DNA from: Mesotoga sp. BH458_6_3_2_1
GTDB taxonomy: Bacteria; Thermotogota; Thermotogae; Petrotogales; Kosmotogaceae
Length of the DNA stretch: 64,000 nucleotides
Assembly: GCF_003664995.1 (NCBI RefSeq)
Contig: NZ_JFHL01000018.1
Location: 124,001 to 188,000 of the forward strand
Reading direction: 5' to 3'
In this document: piece by piece, positions 16,480 to 25,402 of the stretch
Layout: every line of letters starts with the position of its first letter
How positions within the stretch are numbered: the first letter of the stretch is position 1
The notes under the pieces: model-generated
The model's database searches: none
What the model was told of the DNA's origin: nothing
Seen by the model: only the letters and a program-made list of their open reading frames with translations
Position numbers and translations under genes: made by a program

Positions 16480-17631
16480 CTATACTACATTTTTCTCTCT
16501 AGTAAAGCCCTGCTCGAATCGATTCAGAGTCAGATTTGAGATGTCAACGGTTTTTGGCTCACCGTATACTATCCACTCGGCAACTGCCTCTCCAACAGCA
16601 GGAGCCAGCATGAATCCGTGGCCTGAGAACCCAACCGCACAGTAGAAGTTCTCAATCTCGCGCGACCTGTCGATGATGGGCAGGGCGTCGGGAGACATAT
16701 TATAAAGTCCGGCCCAGTGTCGCAGGATTCTTACATCACTGAGAAATGGGAAGAATTCCTGCATTTTCCCAGTAAGCTCTCTCAAGAACCTCCATGTTGG
16801 AGTGATATCATGTCCGGGGAGTTCTGCTTTGTCACCCTGCCCCATTATGAAGTTTCCCGATTCCGTTTGCCTTATGTAGAAGTTTTTCTCGAAACTTATG
16901 ACAAGCGGATCCATGAAATGCTCTAGAGGTTCCGTAACGAATATCTGGTGTTTGTAGGATTCAGTTGGCAAATCAATGCCTGCCATCCTTCCCACTTCGT
17001 GGGAATAACCGCCGGCTGCGTTTACTACTACTTCCGCTTCAATCTCGCCCCTGTCGGTAAGAACACCGGTTATCCTTCCGTTTTCTATAAGAATTCTTTC
17101 TGCAGAAGTATGGGTCAGAATATCTACCCCCATCCTCTGAGCGGCCCGAGCGTACGCAAACGTCGTCAAGTGCGGATTTGCGTGACCATCACTCGGACAG
17201 TAAGCTGCAGCCTTAACATTAGTCAAGTTTATGAAGGGAAATATCCTTGACGTTTCATCTCTTGAGAGGAGCACAACGTCAAGTCCTTCTTCCTGCTGCA
17301 TTGAAGTGTTTTTATTGAAGGACAAGACTTCTTCGTCTGTGTAGGCTAGAAGAAGATATCCACCCTGGTTGTACTCAATTTCGAACCCCACTTCACTTTC
17401 GAATCTCTTGAAATGTTCGACGCTTCTAATGGCAAGTCGCACATTCATTCTTTCTGACCACTGTTGCCTTATGCCTCCTCCGCATCGACCGGTTGAGCCG
17501 GATGAGAGATAATCCTTTTCAAGCACAGCGACGTTGCGAATCCCACTCTTCGCTAGAAAGAAGGCGATTGCCGTTCCGATTACACCCCCGCCTATTATCA
17601 CAACTCTGTATCTATTCTTCACAGTCATCAT
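16480..17631 (-). CDS. FAD-dependent oxidoreductase, probable L-proline dehydrogenase beta subunit
   Basis: Flavoprotein of 383 residues in the DAO/sarcosine-oxidase-beta family. The N-terminus has the dinucleotide motif VVIIGGGVIGTAIAFFLA, and GSTGRCGGGIRQQW is the family's flavin-proximal segment. The C-terminal GFSGHGFMLAPAVGEAVAEW closes the FAD site. With an alpha subunit carrying Fe-S domains and P5C dehydrogenase next to it, the best reading is the substrate-oxidising subunit of a dye-linked proline dehydrogenase. Sarcosine, glycine or opine oxidation by relatives (SoxB, HcnC, OoxB) is the alternative. Its start overlaps the alpha gene by about 20 bases. Confidence 0.82.
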   Translation of the reverse strand: MMTVKNRYRVVIIGGGVIGTAIAFFLAKSGIRNVAVLEKDYLSSGSTGRCGGGIRQQWSERMNVRLAIRSVEHFKRFESEVGFEIEYNQGGYLLLAYTDEEVLSFNKNTSMQQEEGLDVVLLSRDETSRIFPFINLTNVKAAAYCPSDGHANPHLTTFAYARAAQRMGVDILTHTSAERILIENGRITGVLTDRGEIEAEVVVNAAGGYSHEVGRMAGIDLPTESYKHQIFVTEPLEHFMDPLVISFEKNFYIRQTESGNFIMGQGDKAELPGHDITPTWRFLRELTGKMQEFFPFLSDVRILRHWAGLYNMSPDALPIIDRSREIENFYCAVGFSGHGFMLAPAVGEAVAEWIVYGEPKTVDISNLTLNRFEQGFTREKNVV

Positions 17632-19429
17632 CCCCGCTTTCAGCTACCGCTCTGAAGCTTACCGGAATTGCTGGCGGTCTGAAAACCCCGGGAGAAAGTC
17701 TCTCAATAGGTATGCCTGTTTCCTTAGACAGAATCATCAAGGTGTTCAGCCTGCAGGTTCTTCCGCCGCAGGGTCCCATGCTTATTCTCAAGTATCTTCT
17801 AAGTTCTTCAAAATCTGTATAACCCTCTTTAATGGCTCTTCTAACTTGATCGACAGATACTTCTTCACATCGACAGACTACGGCTTCTGCATCTTCTGAG
17901 GTCACAAGAATGCTTCGCACATCCGAAGCGACTCCGGAAGAAACATTAATATATACAAGGTTTGTGTTGTTCGGCGATCTAGTTACTCTTTCTACACGAG
18001 CAGAGCATATAAAATCTCCGTTCCTTCCTCTAGCGGTTACATACTGTCCCTTCGAAGGAATCGGTAGAAACTCGTAAGGAATTCCTATAGAACAAGTTCC
18101 GTCTTCATTCTCCTTAAACATGAAGATCGCCAGTCCCGGACAGCTGGTTGCGCAGATACCGCATCCAGAGCATTTCAAGTAGTCTATAACCGGAATATTG
18201 TTGACATTTTTTCCGACAGTTATTGCTCCGAATGGACAGCTTGTTTCACAGGGATTGCAGGGGATCGCTTCCAAGCATTCAATTATGGGACGCAACTTTC
18301 CTGCATATTTATCGAAATCGCTCGCCTGTCTCTTGGCGAAGGATGACTCTTTGACTCTGATTCCAAGTCTTCCGAGTCCATCTCTTGTCCTTGAAGACTT
18401 GGGACCGCTCCTGAAAGTCGTTAGGGTATCCTTCAAACTTCTGAGGAGCTCCTCATCGCAATTTCCGGTCAAATCCTTTATTATTGAGAGTCCTGCAATT
18501 TTACCTTCCATCATTGCCGTTGTGGCTTCTTCGATCCCGGAAACATCGCCCGCGACATAGACGTCGGGTACCGACGTTCTCATGTCCTCATCTCTGGAAG
18601 GAACATACCCTCCCAGCTCTTGGATATATTCTATTTTGCAACCTGCCTGTGCCGCCAGTTCAATCGATGGGGAGAGCCCTACTGCAACGCATATGGTGTC
18701 TACGGCAAATTCCCGTTCCGTTCCTGCGATTGGTCTCCATCTCTCATCGAGATCGGAAACCACTGCTCCCCTGACAGATTCTTCTCCGATCGCTTTCAAG
18801 ATTGTCTGGCGCAGTTCTATGGGAATTCCCAAACGTTTTACTTTGTCGGCGTGAACCTGATAACCACCTACTTCACTTGAGGCTTCGATTATCGCTCTTA
18901 CTTCTACTCCCGCTTGCATTAACTGATAAGCAACTATCAGGCCGATATTGCCCGATCCGATCATCAGAACGCTTTTACCAGGAATGATGCCATACTGATT
19001 CATAAGAGTTTGGACGGCGCCGGCTCCGTAGACACCTGGAAGATCGTTGTTTTCAAACTGAAGAAACTTCTCCGAGGCGCCCGTTGCCAGAACTATCTTT
19101 TTGGGTCTGAAAACTGTTGTAGAATCCTTCCTCATATTCAGTACCGGTACTCCGTCTGAATAGACAGCCATCACTGAACTCTCGCTCAACAGTTGAGCGT
19201 TCTTAAAAGCAGTAAGCTCTTCAATCAGTTTTTGAGCAATCTCCATACCCCTCACCGATGCGAAGAAGCTCTCATTGCCGAAAAATTTGTGAGTCTGTTT
19301 GACCAGCTGACCACCCGAAGAAACACCCTCGTCTACTACCACTACCGACAAACCGCTCTTAGAGGTCTCTATTGCAGTGGACAGCCCGGCAGGTCCGCCT
19401 CCTACTACTAGTACATCGAGATCATTCAC
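17612..19429 (-). CDS. FAD/NAD(P)-dependent oxidoreductase with ferredoxin and BFD-like domains (proline dehydrogenase alpha-type subunit)
   Basis: About 605 residues. An N-terminal pyridine-nucleotide-disulfide oxidoreductase domain carries VVGGGPAGLSTAIETS and a second nucleotide site SGNIGLIVAYQL. A two-cluster 4Fe-4S ferredoxin segment (CNPCETSCPFG, then CSGCGICATSCPG) follows, then a C-terminal BFD-like [2Fe-2S] domain with CRCEEV and GPCGGRTC. It passes electrons from the beta flavoprotein to an acceptor. In archaeal proline dehydrogenases the ferredoxin part can be a separate subunit; here it is fused. GTG 19429 has GAGGTG six bases upstream and makes the protein begin with NDLDVLVVGGG; ATG 19447 is the alternative. 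Confidence 0.85.
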   Translation of the reverse strand: MNDLDVLVVGGGPAGLSTAIETSKSGLSVVVVDEGVSSGGQLVKQTHKFFGNESFFASVRGMEIAQKLIEELTAFKNAQLLSESSVMAVYSDGVPVLNMRKDSTTVFRPKKIVLATGASEKFLQFENNDLPGVYGAGAVQTLMNQYGIIPGKSVLMIGSGNIGLIVAYQLMQAGVEVRAIIEASSEVGGYQVHADKVKRLGIPIELRQTILKAIGEESVRGAVVSDLDERWRPIAGTEREFAVDTICVAVGLSPSIELAAQAGCKIEYIQELGGYVPSRDEDMRTSVPDVYVAGDVSGIEEATTAMMEGKIAGLSIIKDLTGNCDEELLRSLKDTLTTFRSGPKSSRTRDGLGRLGIRVKESSFAKRQASDFDKYAGKLRPIIECLEAIPCNPCETSCPFGAITVGKNVNNIPVIDYLKCSGCGICATSCPGLAIFMFKENEDGTCSIGIPYEFLPIPSKGQYVTARGRNGDFICSARVERVTRSPNNTNLVYINVSSGVASDVRSILVTSEDAEAVVCRCEEVSVDQVRRAIKEGYTDFEELRRYLRISMGPCGGRTCRLNTLMILSKETGIPIERLSPGVFRPPAIPVSFRAVAESGDDDCEE

Positions 19430-19733
19430 TAATCTCACCTCTGCCATGCTGTCTTCTAACAATCATTCCAGCTCTCACCGGAGTTATGCAAGTACGCACG
19501 TTAGGTTTTCCGTCTACTTCCATCAAGCATGAGGAACACTTACCGATCGCGCAAAACAATCCTTGTGGACGTCTTCCCTTCGCGCTGTAACGTAAGACCT
19601 TAATGCCGTTGGCATGAAGGGCGGCAGCAATCGTCTCGCCCGAATATGCAGAAAGCTCTCTTCCTTCAAAAAAGAAAGTGATTAACTCTCCTCGCTCGAA
19701 AGAAAGAAGCGGATGCTCCTTTATCCTTTCCAA
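19422..19733 (-). CDS. [2Fe-2S] small subunit of the proline-dehydrogenase-like complex (HcnA/SoxA-N-like)
   Basis: A 103-residue plant-type 2Fe-2S protein. ITFFFEGRELSAYSGETIAAALHANG is the usual N-terminal beta-grasp segment, and GLFCAIGKCSSCLMEVDG supplies three cluster cysteines, with the fourth in VRTCITPV. This domain is often fused to the alpha subunit of sarcosine oxidase; here it is a separate first gene of the operon. It overlaps the alpha gene by a few bases (GTGAATGA). Confidence 0.83.
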   Translation of the reverse strand: MERIKEHPLLSFERGELITFFFEGRELSAYSGETIAAALHANGIKVLRYSAKGRRPQGLFCAIGKCSSCLMEVDGKPNVRTCITPVRAGMIVRRQHGRGEISE

Positions 19734-19814
19734 GGTATCGCCTCCATATAATATCTATTACAAGTATAATTCCTTTTCTTTCTCTGAAGAAAACCAGCAT
19801 AATAACGCATACTC

Positions 19815-19842
19815 TTGAACAGGCAACGTATCCTGCTATAAT
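19815..19842 (+). promoter_or_regulatory. Promoter of the glycerophosphodiesterase operon
   Basis: TTGAAC (19815-19820), 16 bases, TATAAT (19837-19842). The leader of about 95 bases contains an 8-base-pair inverted repeat TCGAGGCC (19867-19874) / GGCCTCGA (19907-19914) and a repeated CGGTTAAT. No known riboswitch recognised. Confidence 0.65.
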
Positions 19843-19944
19843 TATGGATATACGCAGTTGTCGGAATCGAGGCCGGTTAATCGGCAACTCAGTCGTCAAT
19901 TTCGATGGCCTCGACATCGGTTAATTTGTTAAATGGAGGTTTCT

Positions 19945-20685
19945 ATGAATTCCAGGCCTTTGATTCTCGGACACAGGGGAATGGGAACAGGTGTGGGGGA
20001 AAATTCCCTTCTTTCAATAGTAAGAGCAGTTCAAGTTGGCGCTGACGGAGTCGAACTGGATGTACAGCTCACTGGAGACGGAGTGCTTGTCGTAAACCAC
20101 GACTCTAGTTTGAAAAGGACTCTGGGCGTAGATGTAGAGTTGAGAGACACGAGCTTCAAGAGGCTCAAGAAGATGCATCTAGTTAATCCCGAAGGAATTA
20201 CGACTCTCGAAAAAGTCTATCTTGAGCTTCCTGAAACGGCTTTTGTCAATGTGGAGATCAAGGACCCCAAAGCGGCCGATCTTGTTGTTCCTCTTGTGAA
20301 GAGCTTTAACGCGATTGATAGGACACTCTTCTCATCTTTCTACCATGCATGTCTGAGAAAAGTGAAAGAAAAAGAAATTCGAGCAAAGATAGGTATTCTT
20401 GTTGGAGAAGATGCAAGAGGAAAGGATCCTGTAAAGTATTTCGAAGAGCTTCTCAAATACGAGCCTTTCTCTCTTAACCTACCCGTCCAGTTGTTTGATG
20501 AGATCGGTTTCGAGCTGGGAATGCGTTTCATCAGATTTATTAGAAGCAGAGGAGTGAAGATCGCGCTGTGGACTCTAGATGATCCCGGACTACTTATGAA
20601 GATCAGGGGTGAAGTTGACATAATAATTACCGACAATCTTCAAGGTATAATTGCTGCACTTGGAGGAAAAAGCGAAAGAAGGTGA
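19945..20685 (+). CDS. ugpQ: Glycerophosphodiester phosphodiesterase
   Basis: TIM-barrel phosphodiesterase of 246 residues releasing glycerol-3-phosphate from phospholipid head-group diesters. It shows ILGHRGMG, GENSLLS, the metal ligands in DGVELDVQLT and the catalytic His in LVVNHDSSL, all typical of the GDPD family. There is no signal peptide, so it is cytoplasmic. ATG 19945 is preferred: GGAGGT lies just before it, inside the four-codon longer version. Overlaps the next gene by 4 bases. Confidence 0.93.
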   Translation: MNSRPLILGHRGMGTGVGENSLLSIVRAVQVGADGVELDVQLTGDGVLVVNHDSSLKRTLGVDVELRDTSFKRLKKMHLVNPEGITTLEKVYLELPETAFVNVEIKDPKAADLVVPLVKSFNAIDRTLFSSFYHACLRKVKEKEIRAKIGILVGEDARGKDPVKYFEELLKYEPFSLNLPVQLFDEIGFELGMRFIRFIRSRGVKIALWTLDDPGLLMKIRGEVDIIITDNLQGIIAALGGKSERR

Positions 20686-21449
20686 CGGCGTTGCTGTATC
20701 TCGAGAAATTCGCTTCGGCTATTCTGACACCACCGGGACTTTTCATTCTCATTCTTCTAGTAATCGCAGCGATTCTAATAAAGAAGGGTGAAGAGAGAAG
20801 GACAAAAATCACGGGGATTGTAATGATTATCCTGTGCTTCTTCGCTTATCTTCTCTCTACAGGATTTGGAACACATCTGTATCTTCAGCCGCTGGAAAAT
20901 TCATACTCCGTGCCCCGCACAGTGAGTGGACAGGCAATAGTGGTCTTGAGCGGCGGCATAATTATCTCTCCGGAAGGTCAAGTGCTGGATAATCATACCA
21001 TTGCCCGGCTGTCAAAGGCTCATGAGATTCATCTTCAGACGAAACTTCCGATCATCGTGACGGGATCTTTCATGCCGGGGAGATCAACTTCAACAGTTGC
21101 CGAGCTGATGAGAGACTGGCTTCTCGATCACGGAGTTGCATCTGCCAGGGTCATTGTTGAACCTCGAGCTCAGACAACCTGGGAAAATGCGCGCTATGCT
21201 TCAGATATCTGCAGTCAATTCAACTGGTCAAACGTGGTTCTAGTTACTTCTGCCGTCCACATGAAAAGGGCAGTCAGTTCGTTCGAGAAGTTCGGTCTGA
21301 GAGTAACACCATTCCCGACTGATTACATGTATGACCACACTAAACTGAGCTATGTCGATTTTCTGCCAAACCAGGGTGCCTTAAATGCTAACTTAGCCGC
21401 CCTCCATGAGTATTTCGGACAATTGAGATATCTGTTCAAGAGTCCGTAA
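20682..21449 (+). CDS. YdcF/ElyC-like DUF218 membrane protein
   Basis: Protein of 255 residues with two N-terminal transmembrane helices (about 12-30 and 40-58) followed by a DUF218 domain: QAIVVLSGGIIISPEGQVLDNHTIARL, PIIVTGS, an acidic EPRAQTTWENARY and VVLVTSAVHMKRAV. Relatives (ElyC, SanA, YdcF) act in envelope biogenesis. GTG 20682 overlaps the upstream stop; TTG 20691 with AAGAAGG before it is an alternative start. Confidence 0.85.
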   Translation: MTALLYLEKFASAILTPPGLFILILLVIAAILIKKGEERRTKITGIVMIILCFFAYLLSTGFGTHLYLQPLENSYSVPRTVSGQAIVVLSGGIIISPEGQVLDNHTIARLSKAHEIHLQTKLPIIVTGSFMPGRSTSTVAELMRDWLLDHGVASARVIVEPRAQTTWENARYASDICSQFNWSNVVLVTSAVHMKRAVSSFEKFGLRVTPFPTDYMYDHTKLSYVDFLPNQGALNANLAALHEYFGQLRYLFKSP

Positions 21450-21460
21450 GGTGTTAGATC

Positions 21461-22747
21461 ATGTGTGATACGTTTGTGGTTCTAGGGAAATCGTCTGCCG
21501 ATGGCATAACTCTCTTCGGAAAGAACAGCGATCGTGAGCCAAATGAACCACAGTCTGTCTATTTCTTCCCACGTTCTTCAAACAACAGCGATGAGCTATT
21601 CACGACTAATCAAAGAGTTGATCAGGCGAGTGAGACCAATGCCATACTCATTTCAAAACCTTCATGGATGTGGGGTGGAGAGATGGGTGTCAGTGAAAAG
21701 GGAGTCGTCATAGGTAATGAGGCGGTATTCACCAAAGAGAGCGTCAGAAGAGACGGGCTGCTTGGAATGGACATGTTGAGAATTGCTCTCGAGAGATCAG
21801 AAAACGCCGAACATGCTGTCAAAATTATTGTTGAGCTTATTGATAAGTACGGCCAGGGTGGGAATGGGGGTTTCGCCAAGTACTTCTATTACCACAATTC
21901 CTTTTTGATAGCAGATAGAGAGAACGCCTGGATTGTCGAGACCTCTGATCGATACTGGGTTGCAAAGAGAGTTGATGGGTACGCCGCAATTTCGAACTGT
22001 CTTTCTATCGGAGAGGAAATCGATGAGAGCCACCCTCAAGTTGTTAGTAATGCCGAGAATCGAAAGTGGCACAAGAGGGGTAAAGAATTCAATTTCGCCC
22101 AATCATATGAAAGAAAGCTGATAGCTAAGTTCTCTGGCGCAGAGGCGAGATCAAAGAGAGTAAAGAGCCTAATAGAAGAGAGAAAAATGGACATAGAGAG
22201 CAGTTTCGAAGTTCTTAGAGATCATGGAGGAGGCAGGTTGCTCGGCTCAATGAGAAACATATGCATGCATGCGGGTCCAGGCGTTGTCAGCTCTCAGACT
22301 ACAGCTTCTATGGTAGTTGCTCTGGGAGATAGAATTGAAGTATGGGTTACAAACAGCAGTCTTCCTTGTCTTTCAATCTTCAAACCGGTGTGGTTTGACA
22401 GCTTCAAGTCAAGCCTTCCCTTCGAAGAAGAAGGAATCAATTACTGGGGAAACTGGGAGATATTCAATAGACTGGCATTGTTAAGAAATTCGAAGGCGAA
22501 AGAGCTGTGGAAGGAATACTGTCTGCCTCTGGAGTTGGACTTGTTGTTCAACCGGGAGAAGATGTCAGAAGAAGTGCTTACGAGTCAGGCCTTCGAAAAG
22601 AGCTGGAATATTGCAAGGAAGATGACTTCTCTACTTAGAGAGGAGAAAGAAGAGGTTGGCTTCTTTGATAGGAACTACTGGAATAGGCAGAACAAGAAAC
22701 TTCAACAGTTGAAGGCGAGGAATTTCAAGAAAGAGCTTCCTACCTAA
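21461..22747 (+). CDS. Secernin/C69-family dipeptidase-like Ntn hydrolase
   Basis: Protein of 428 residues beginning MCDTFVVLGKSSADG. Cys 2, exposed once Met is removed, is the presumed N-terminal nucleophile of peptidase family C69. FGKNSDREPNEPQ, GEMGVSEKGVVIGNEAVFT and SNCLSIG are secernin-type motifs. Likely a cytoplasmic dipeptidase or amidohydrolase. It begins 11 bases after the DUF218 gene and may share its transcript. Its 3' end overlaps the convergent MBL gene by 8 bases. Confidence 0.87.
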   Translation: MCDTFVVLGKSSADGITLFGKNSDREPNEPQSVYFFPRSSNNSDELFTTNQRVDQASETNAILISKPSWMWGGEMGVSEKGVVIGNEAVFTKESVRRDGLLGMDMLRIALERSENAEHAVKIIVELIDKYGQGGNGGFAKYFYYHNSFLIADRENAWIVETSDRYWVAKRVDGYAAISNCLSIGEEIDESHPQVVSNAENRKWHKRGKEFNFAQSYERKLIAKFSGAEARSKRVKSLIEERKMDIESSFEVLRDHGGGRLLGSMRNICMHAGPGVVSSQTTASMVVALGDRIEVWVTNSSLPCLSIFKPVWFDSFKSSLPFEEEGINYWGNWEIFNRLALLRNSKAKELWKEYCLPLELDLLFNREKMSEEVLTSQAFEKSWNIARKMTSLLREEKEEVGFFDRNYWNRQNKKLQQLKARNFKKELPT

Positions 22748-23339
22748 AGAAGGGGTTTTCTCTCAAGATATCTTGGGCAGTTGCTTCCGGTCCGTGGCCC
22801 GGGAGGACCCGCAAATTGGGAAGTTCATAGAAAAGTCGCCTGAGTTGCTGAATGCTTCTCTCCATTTCGATTTTATTCCCACCGGGAAGATCGGTTCTTC
22901 CAATAGAATTAGAGAAGACTGTATCTCCAGAAAACAGATGCTTTTCGTCATAAAGGAAGCAGCAAGAGCCCTCTGTGTGCCCGGGTGTATGAAAGTACTT
23001 CCACAGACCATCAAGAATCTCGGTTGTCCTTATCTTAGCCTCTTCAATCAGTAGAGCCTCTTTTCCGAAGATGTTGAGAAGGCTTTTCTCGGGATCGATT
23101 AACATATTTCTATCCAGCTCATGGATAACGATCTCATCAGAGATTATTTTATCAAGATCAAAGATGTGATCTGCGTGTCCGTGAGTTAGCAGAACACGCA
23201 CTTGCTTGTTTCCTACTAAAGGGAAAAATTCAGAAGAAACTCCCCACCCCGGATCGATAATGGTCACCCTATCCTTTTCCTCCACAACGTAGCAATTCTC
23301 ATCCATAGTCCTAGACAAAAACCTCTTAACTGTTATCAC
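22740..23339 (-). CDS. MBL-fold metallo-hydrolase (glyoxalase II-like)
   Basis: A 199-residue metallo-beta-lactamase fold protein. LLTHGHADHIFDL (HxHxDH) provides the zinc ligands, with HTPGHTEGSCCFL, LFSGDTVF and the C-terminal VLPGHGPEAT completing the site. Short members of this group include YcbL-type glyoxalase II enzymes acting on glutathione or other thioesters. The start is GTG 23339 behind GAGGTG. Substrate not identified. Confidence 0.88.
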   Translation of the reverse strand: MITVKRFLSRTMDENCYVVEEKDRVTIIDPGWGVSSEFFPLVGNKQVRVLLTHGHADHIFDLDKIISDEIVIHELDRNMLIDPEKSLLNIFGKEALLIEEAKIRTTEILDGLWKYFHTPGHTEGSCCFLYDEKHLFSGDTVFSNSIGRTDLPGGNKIEMERSIQQLRRLFYELPNLRVLPGHGPEATAQDILRENPFFR

Positions 23340-23507
23340 CTACAACACCTCTCTCGGTTATCACTTACAGTCCAATTCAATCGAGTACAGAAGTAGCGAA
23401 AGGGGAAATCGTCCTGAAGGCAAGCCTTCTCAGACAGAAAAGTTCTAGTTCAATTATTTGCATCTCTTAAGACTCCTCAAGATGGCCTAATCATGCATTA
23501 TCCCGAT

Positions 23508-23537
23508 TTTACCAGAAAGCCGTTCGCGTGATAGAAT
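23508..23537 (+). promoter_or_regulatory. Probable promoter of the HD-GYP gene
   Basis: TTTACC (23508-23513), 18 bases, TAGAAT (23532-23537), 23 bases before the TTG start. Matches are partial. Confidence 0.45.
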
Positions 23538-23560
23538 ACTGAGGGGAAGAGGAGTTAGAT

Positions 23561-25234
23561 TTGAAGAATTCTAGAGTTTGCGGTCTGGCCTTAAGGTTTA
23601 ACTATGATGATCCCGAGAGTTTTAGGTCTGAGCTGAGGGCTATTCTTGATGAAGAGGATCTTTCGAGAGAAGATATCGGAATACTGGTAGCTCTCGACTT
23701 TGCATACTCTCAGACATTCGACGAGACGGGTGTATTTGACTTCTCCGATGTGCAAAGCGAACTTCTGGCAGAAGGAATATACTCTCTGGCATATTTTTTT
23801 GCCAGGAATTCAGAGGACAAGATTGCTTACCTTGTTTCCAAGCTTGCGGTGGATCTGATTGCGAAGGAATGTGCAAAGGAACAGGAAATCAACCTCAAAA
23901 TACTACATATGATGACTTCATTCGAAATGGGCTTCGGAGACGAAACACTCTCGCTTTTCGACGAGCTTGTGAAGCTAGAGAAGTATGTGCCGACCCAGAA
24001 GCGCTTTGAATACTACAATGATCTTGGCCTGGTCTCGACTCAGCTCCAGACAGGCGATAATCCGTGGAAATTCTATGAGAGAGCAAAAGAAGTGGCCGAA
24101 TCACCGGTGAGAGCCCTCATGGTTCAGTTGAATATGATCGATTTTCTCTATTCGAAAAACAGATTCGCTGAAGCAATGGAGCTTCTTGATCAGCTCGAAG
24201 GATGCAATGTGGTTTCAATAAACGGATACAAGCTCATGATAAACTTGAAGATTCTTCTTCAGATGAATGACCTCGACAGAGCGGCAGCTATTGTCGAACA
24301 ACTTGAATCGCTTATTAATTCTCATATCGAATGGACAGACATTGCAGTATCATACATTTTTCTTGGGCACTTCTACGTGAAGAGTGGAGACGTTTCCAGA
24401 GCGGAGAGTTTTTTAAATCAACTCAAGTCTCTTCCTGATGAGTCTTTAACCAGTTACATCAAGGGAGAAACGCTGATTCTTGAAGCGTCAATAATGCAGG
24501 TTAAAGGAGAGCACTTTAGAGCTCTAGAAAACTCAGTTGGTGCATTCGAGTCACTCACTCTCTACAGTACAACATCACCTCATCTAAAAGACTTTGTGAA
24601 CAACCTTTTCGAGAGCATTTCTTCAGTTTTCAGCCAGCTTATCAGAGAATTGAGGCTTAAGGACGACTATACGGCTCTCCATACGCTTCGCGTTCTGAAG
24701 ATTTGCTATGAGTTCGGAAAGGAGCTTAATCTAGAGAAGATAGATCTTTTCAATCTTTCAATCGGCGCAATGTTGCATGACTATGGGAAGGTTGATATTC
24801 CTTTCAATATGCTGAATAAACCGTCGTCTTTGACCGAGGAAGAGTTTACGGAAATAATGAGACACCCAGTTTATGGCGAACGTTATTTGAGAGATTTGAA
24901 TTTTCCGAAGGCAGTGAGGGATATTGTTAGGCACCATCACGAGAGAATAGATGGAAACGGTTATCCAGATGGCCTGAAGGGAGACGAAATCCACATGCTT
25001 GTTCAAATAGTTGCCGCGGCAGACGTCTTCGATGCACTGACAACGGACAGGCCCTACAGAAAAGCAATAACGAAAGCAAGAGCACTGAAGTACTTAGAAG
25101 AAAAAGGCGACCAATTGATCTCAAAAGGTCTCCTCACTAAATTCATAGAATTTTCCCAGCGCAAAGAAATCAATGTTCAAGAAGAAGAAATAACTATATT
25201 ATGGCGTTCAATAATCTCCGAGCTCTTCAAATGA
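23561..25234 (+). CDS. Helical-repeat (TPR-like) HD-GYP domain protein
   Basis: Protein of 557 residues. Residues about 1-350 are soluble alpha-helical repeats of TPR character (YNDLGLVSTQL, FAEAMELLDQLEG, VEQLESLIN). The C-terminal HD-GYP domain has GAMLHDYGKVDIPFNMLNKP, RHHHERIDGNGYPDGLKG and QIVAAADVFDALTTDRPYR. Such domains hydrolyse cyclic di-GMP or act as signalling scaffolds. No membrane segment or receiver domain is present, so the repeats are the likely input. The start is TTG 23561 behind GGAAGAGGAG. Immediately downstream, on the opposite strand, lies a small secreted-peptide operon. Confidence 0.88.
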   Translation: MKNSRVCGLALRFNYDDPESFRSELRAILDEEDLSREDIGILVALDFAYSQTFDETGVFDFSDVQSELLAEGIYSLAYFFARNSEDKIAYLVSKLAVDLIAKECAKEQEINLKILHMMTSFEMGFGDETLSLFDELVKLEKYVPTQKRFEYYNDLGLVSTQLQTGDNPWKFYERAKEVAESPVRALMVQLNMIDFLYSKNRFAEAMELLDQLEGCNVVSINGYKLMINLKILLQMNDLDRAAAIVEQLESLINSHIEWTDIAVSYIFLGHFYVKSGDVSRAESFLNQLKSLPDESLTSYIKGETLILEASIMQVKGEHFRALENSVGAFESLTLYSTTSPHLKDFVNNLFESISSVFSQLIRELRLKDDYTALHTLRVLKICYEFGKELNLEKIDLFNLSIGAMLHDYGKVDIPFNMLNKPSSLTEEEFTEIMRHPVYGERYLRDLNFPKAVRDIVRHHHERIDGNGYPDGLKGDEIHMLVQIVAAADVFDALTTDRPYRKAITKARALKYLEEKGDQLISKGLLTKFIEFSQRKEINVQEEEITILWRSIISELFK

Positions 25235-25261
25235 ATCGGAACAGCGTCGACTCGAATGAAA

Positions 25262-25358
25262 TCAATAACCTTCGGGAATCTTCCAAAGTCCCGGTCCACC
25301 GTCAACTGTTACCATCATCAACAAGTCCAATAAGCAGAATAGCAATAATTTTCTTCAT
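25262..25358 (-). pseudogene. Decayed duplicate of the WKIPE-repeat peptide gene
   Basis: The frame starts at ATG 25358 behind GGGAGGT and reads MKKIIAILLIGL like the intact copy. It then shifts frame and stops at 25302 after 18 residues. The tail in another frame reads VTVDGGPGLWKIPEGY before a TGA at 25262, the same ending as the intact gene. Compared with that copy, about 50 bases are missing, covering the signal-cleavage site and the first WKIPE repeat. The bases before both ribosome binding sites are also alike (GATTATG). Best read as a tandem duplication broken by a deletion. Confidence 0.7.
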
Positions 25359-25402
25359 GATCGAAAACCTCCCATAATCCCAATAATGTGCTTCAGAATC
25401 TA

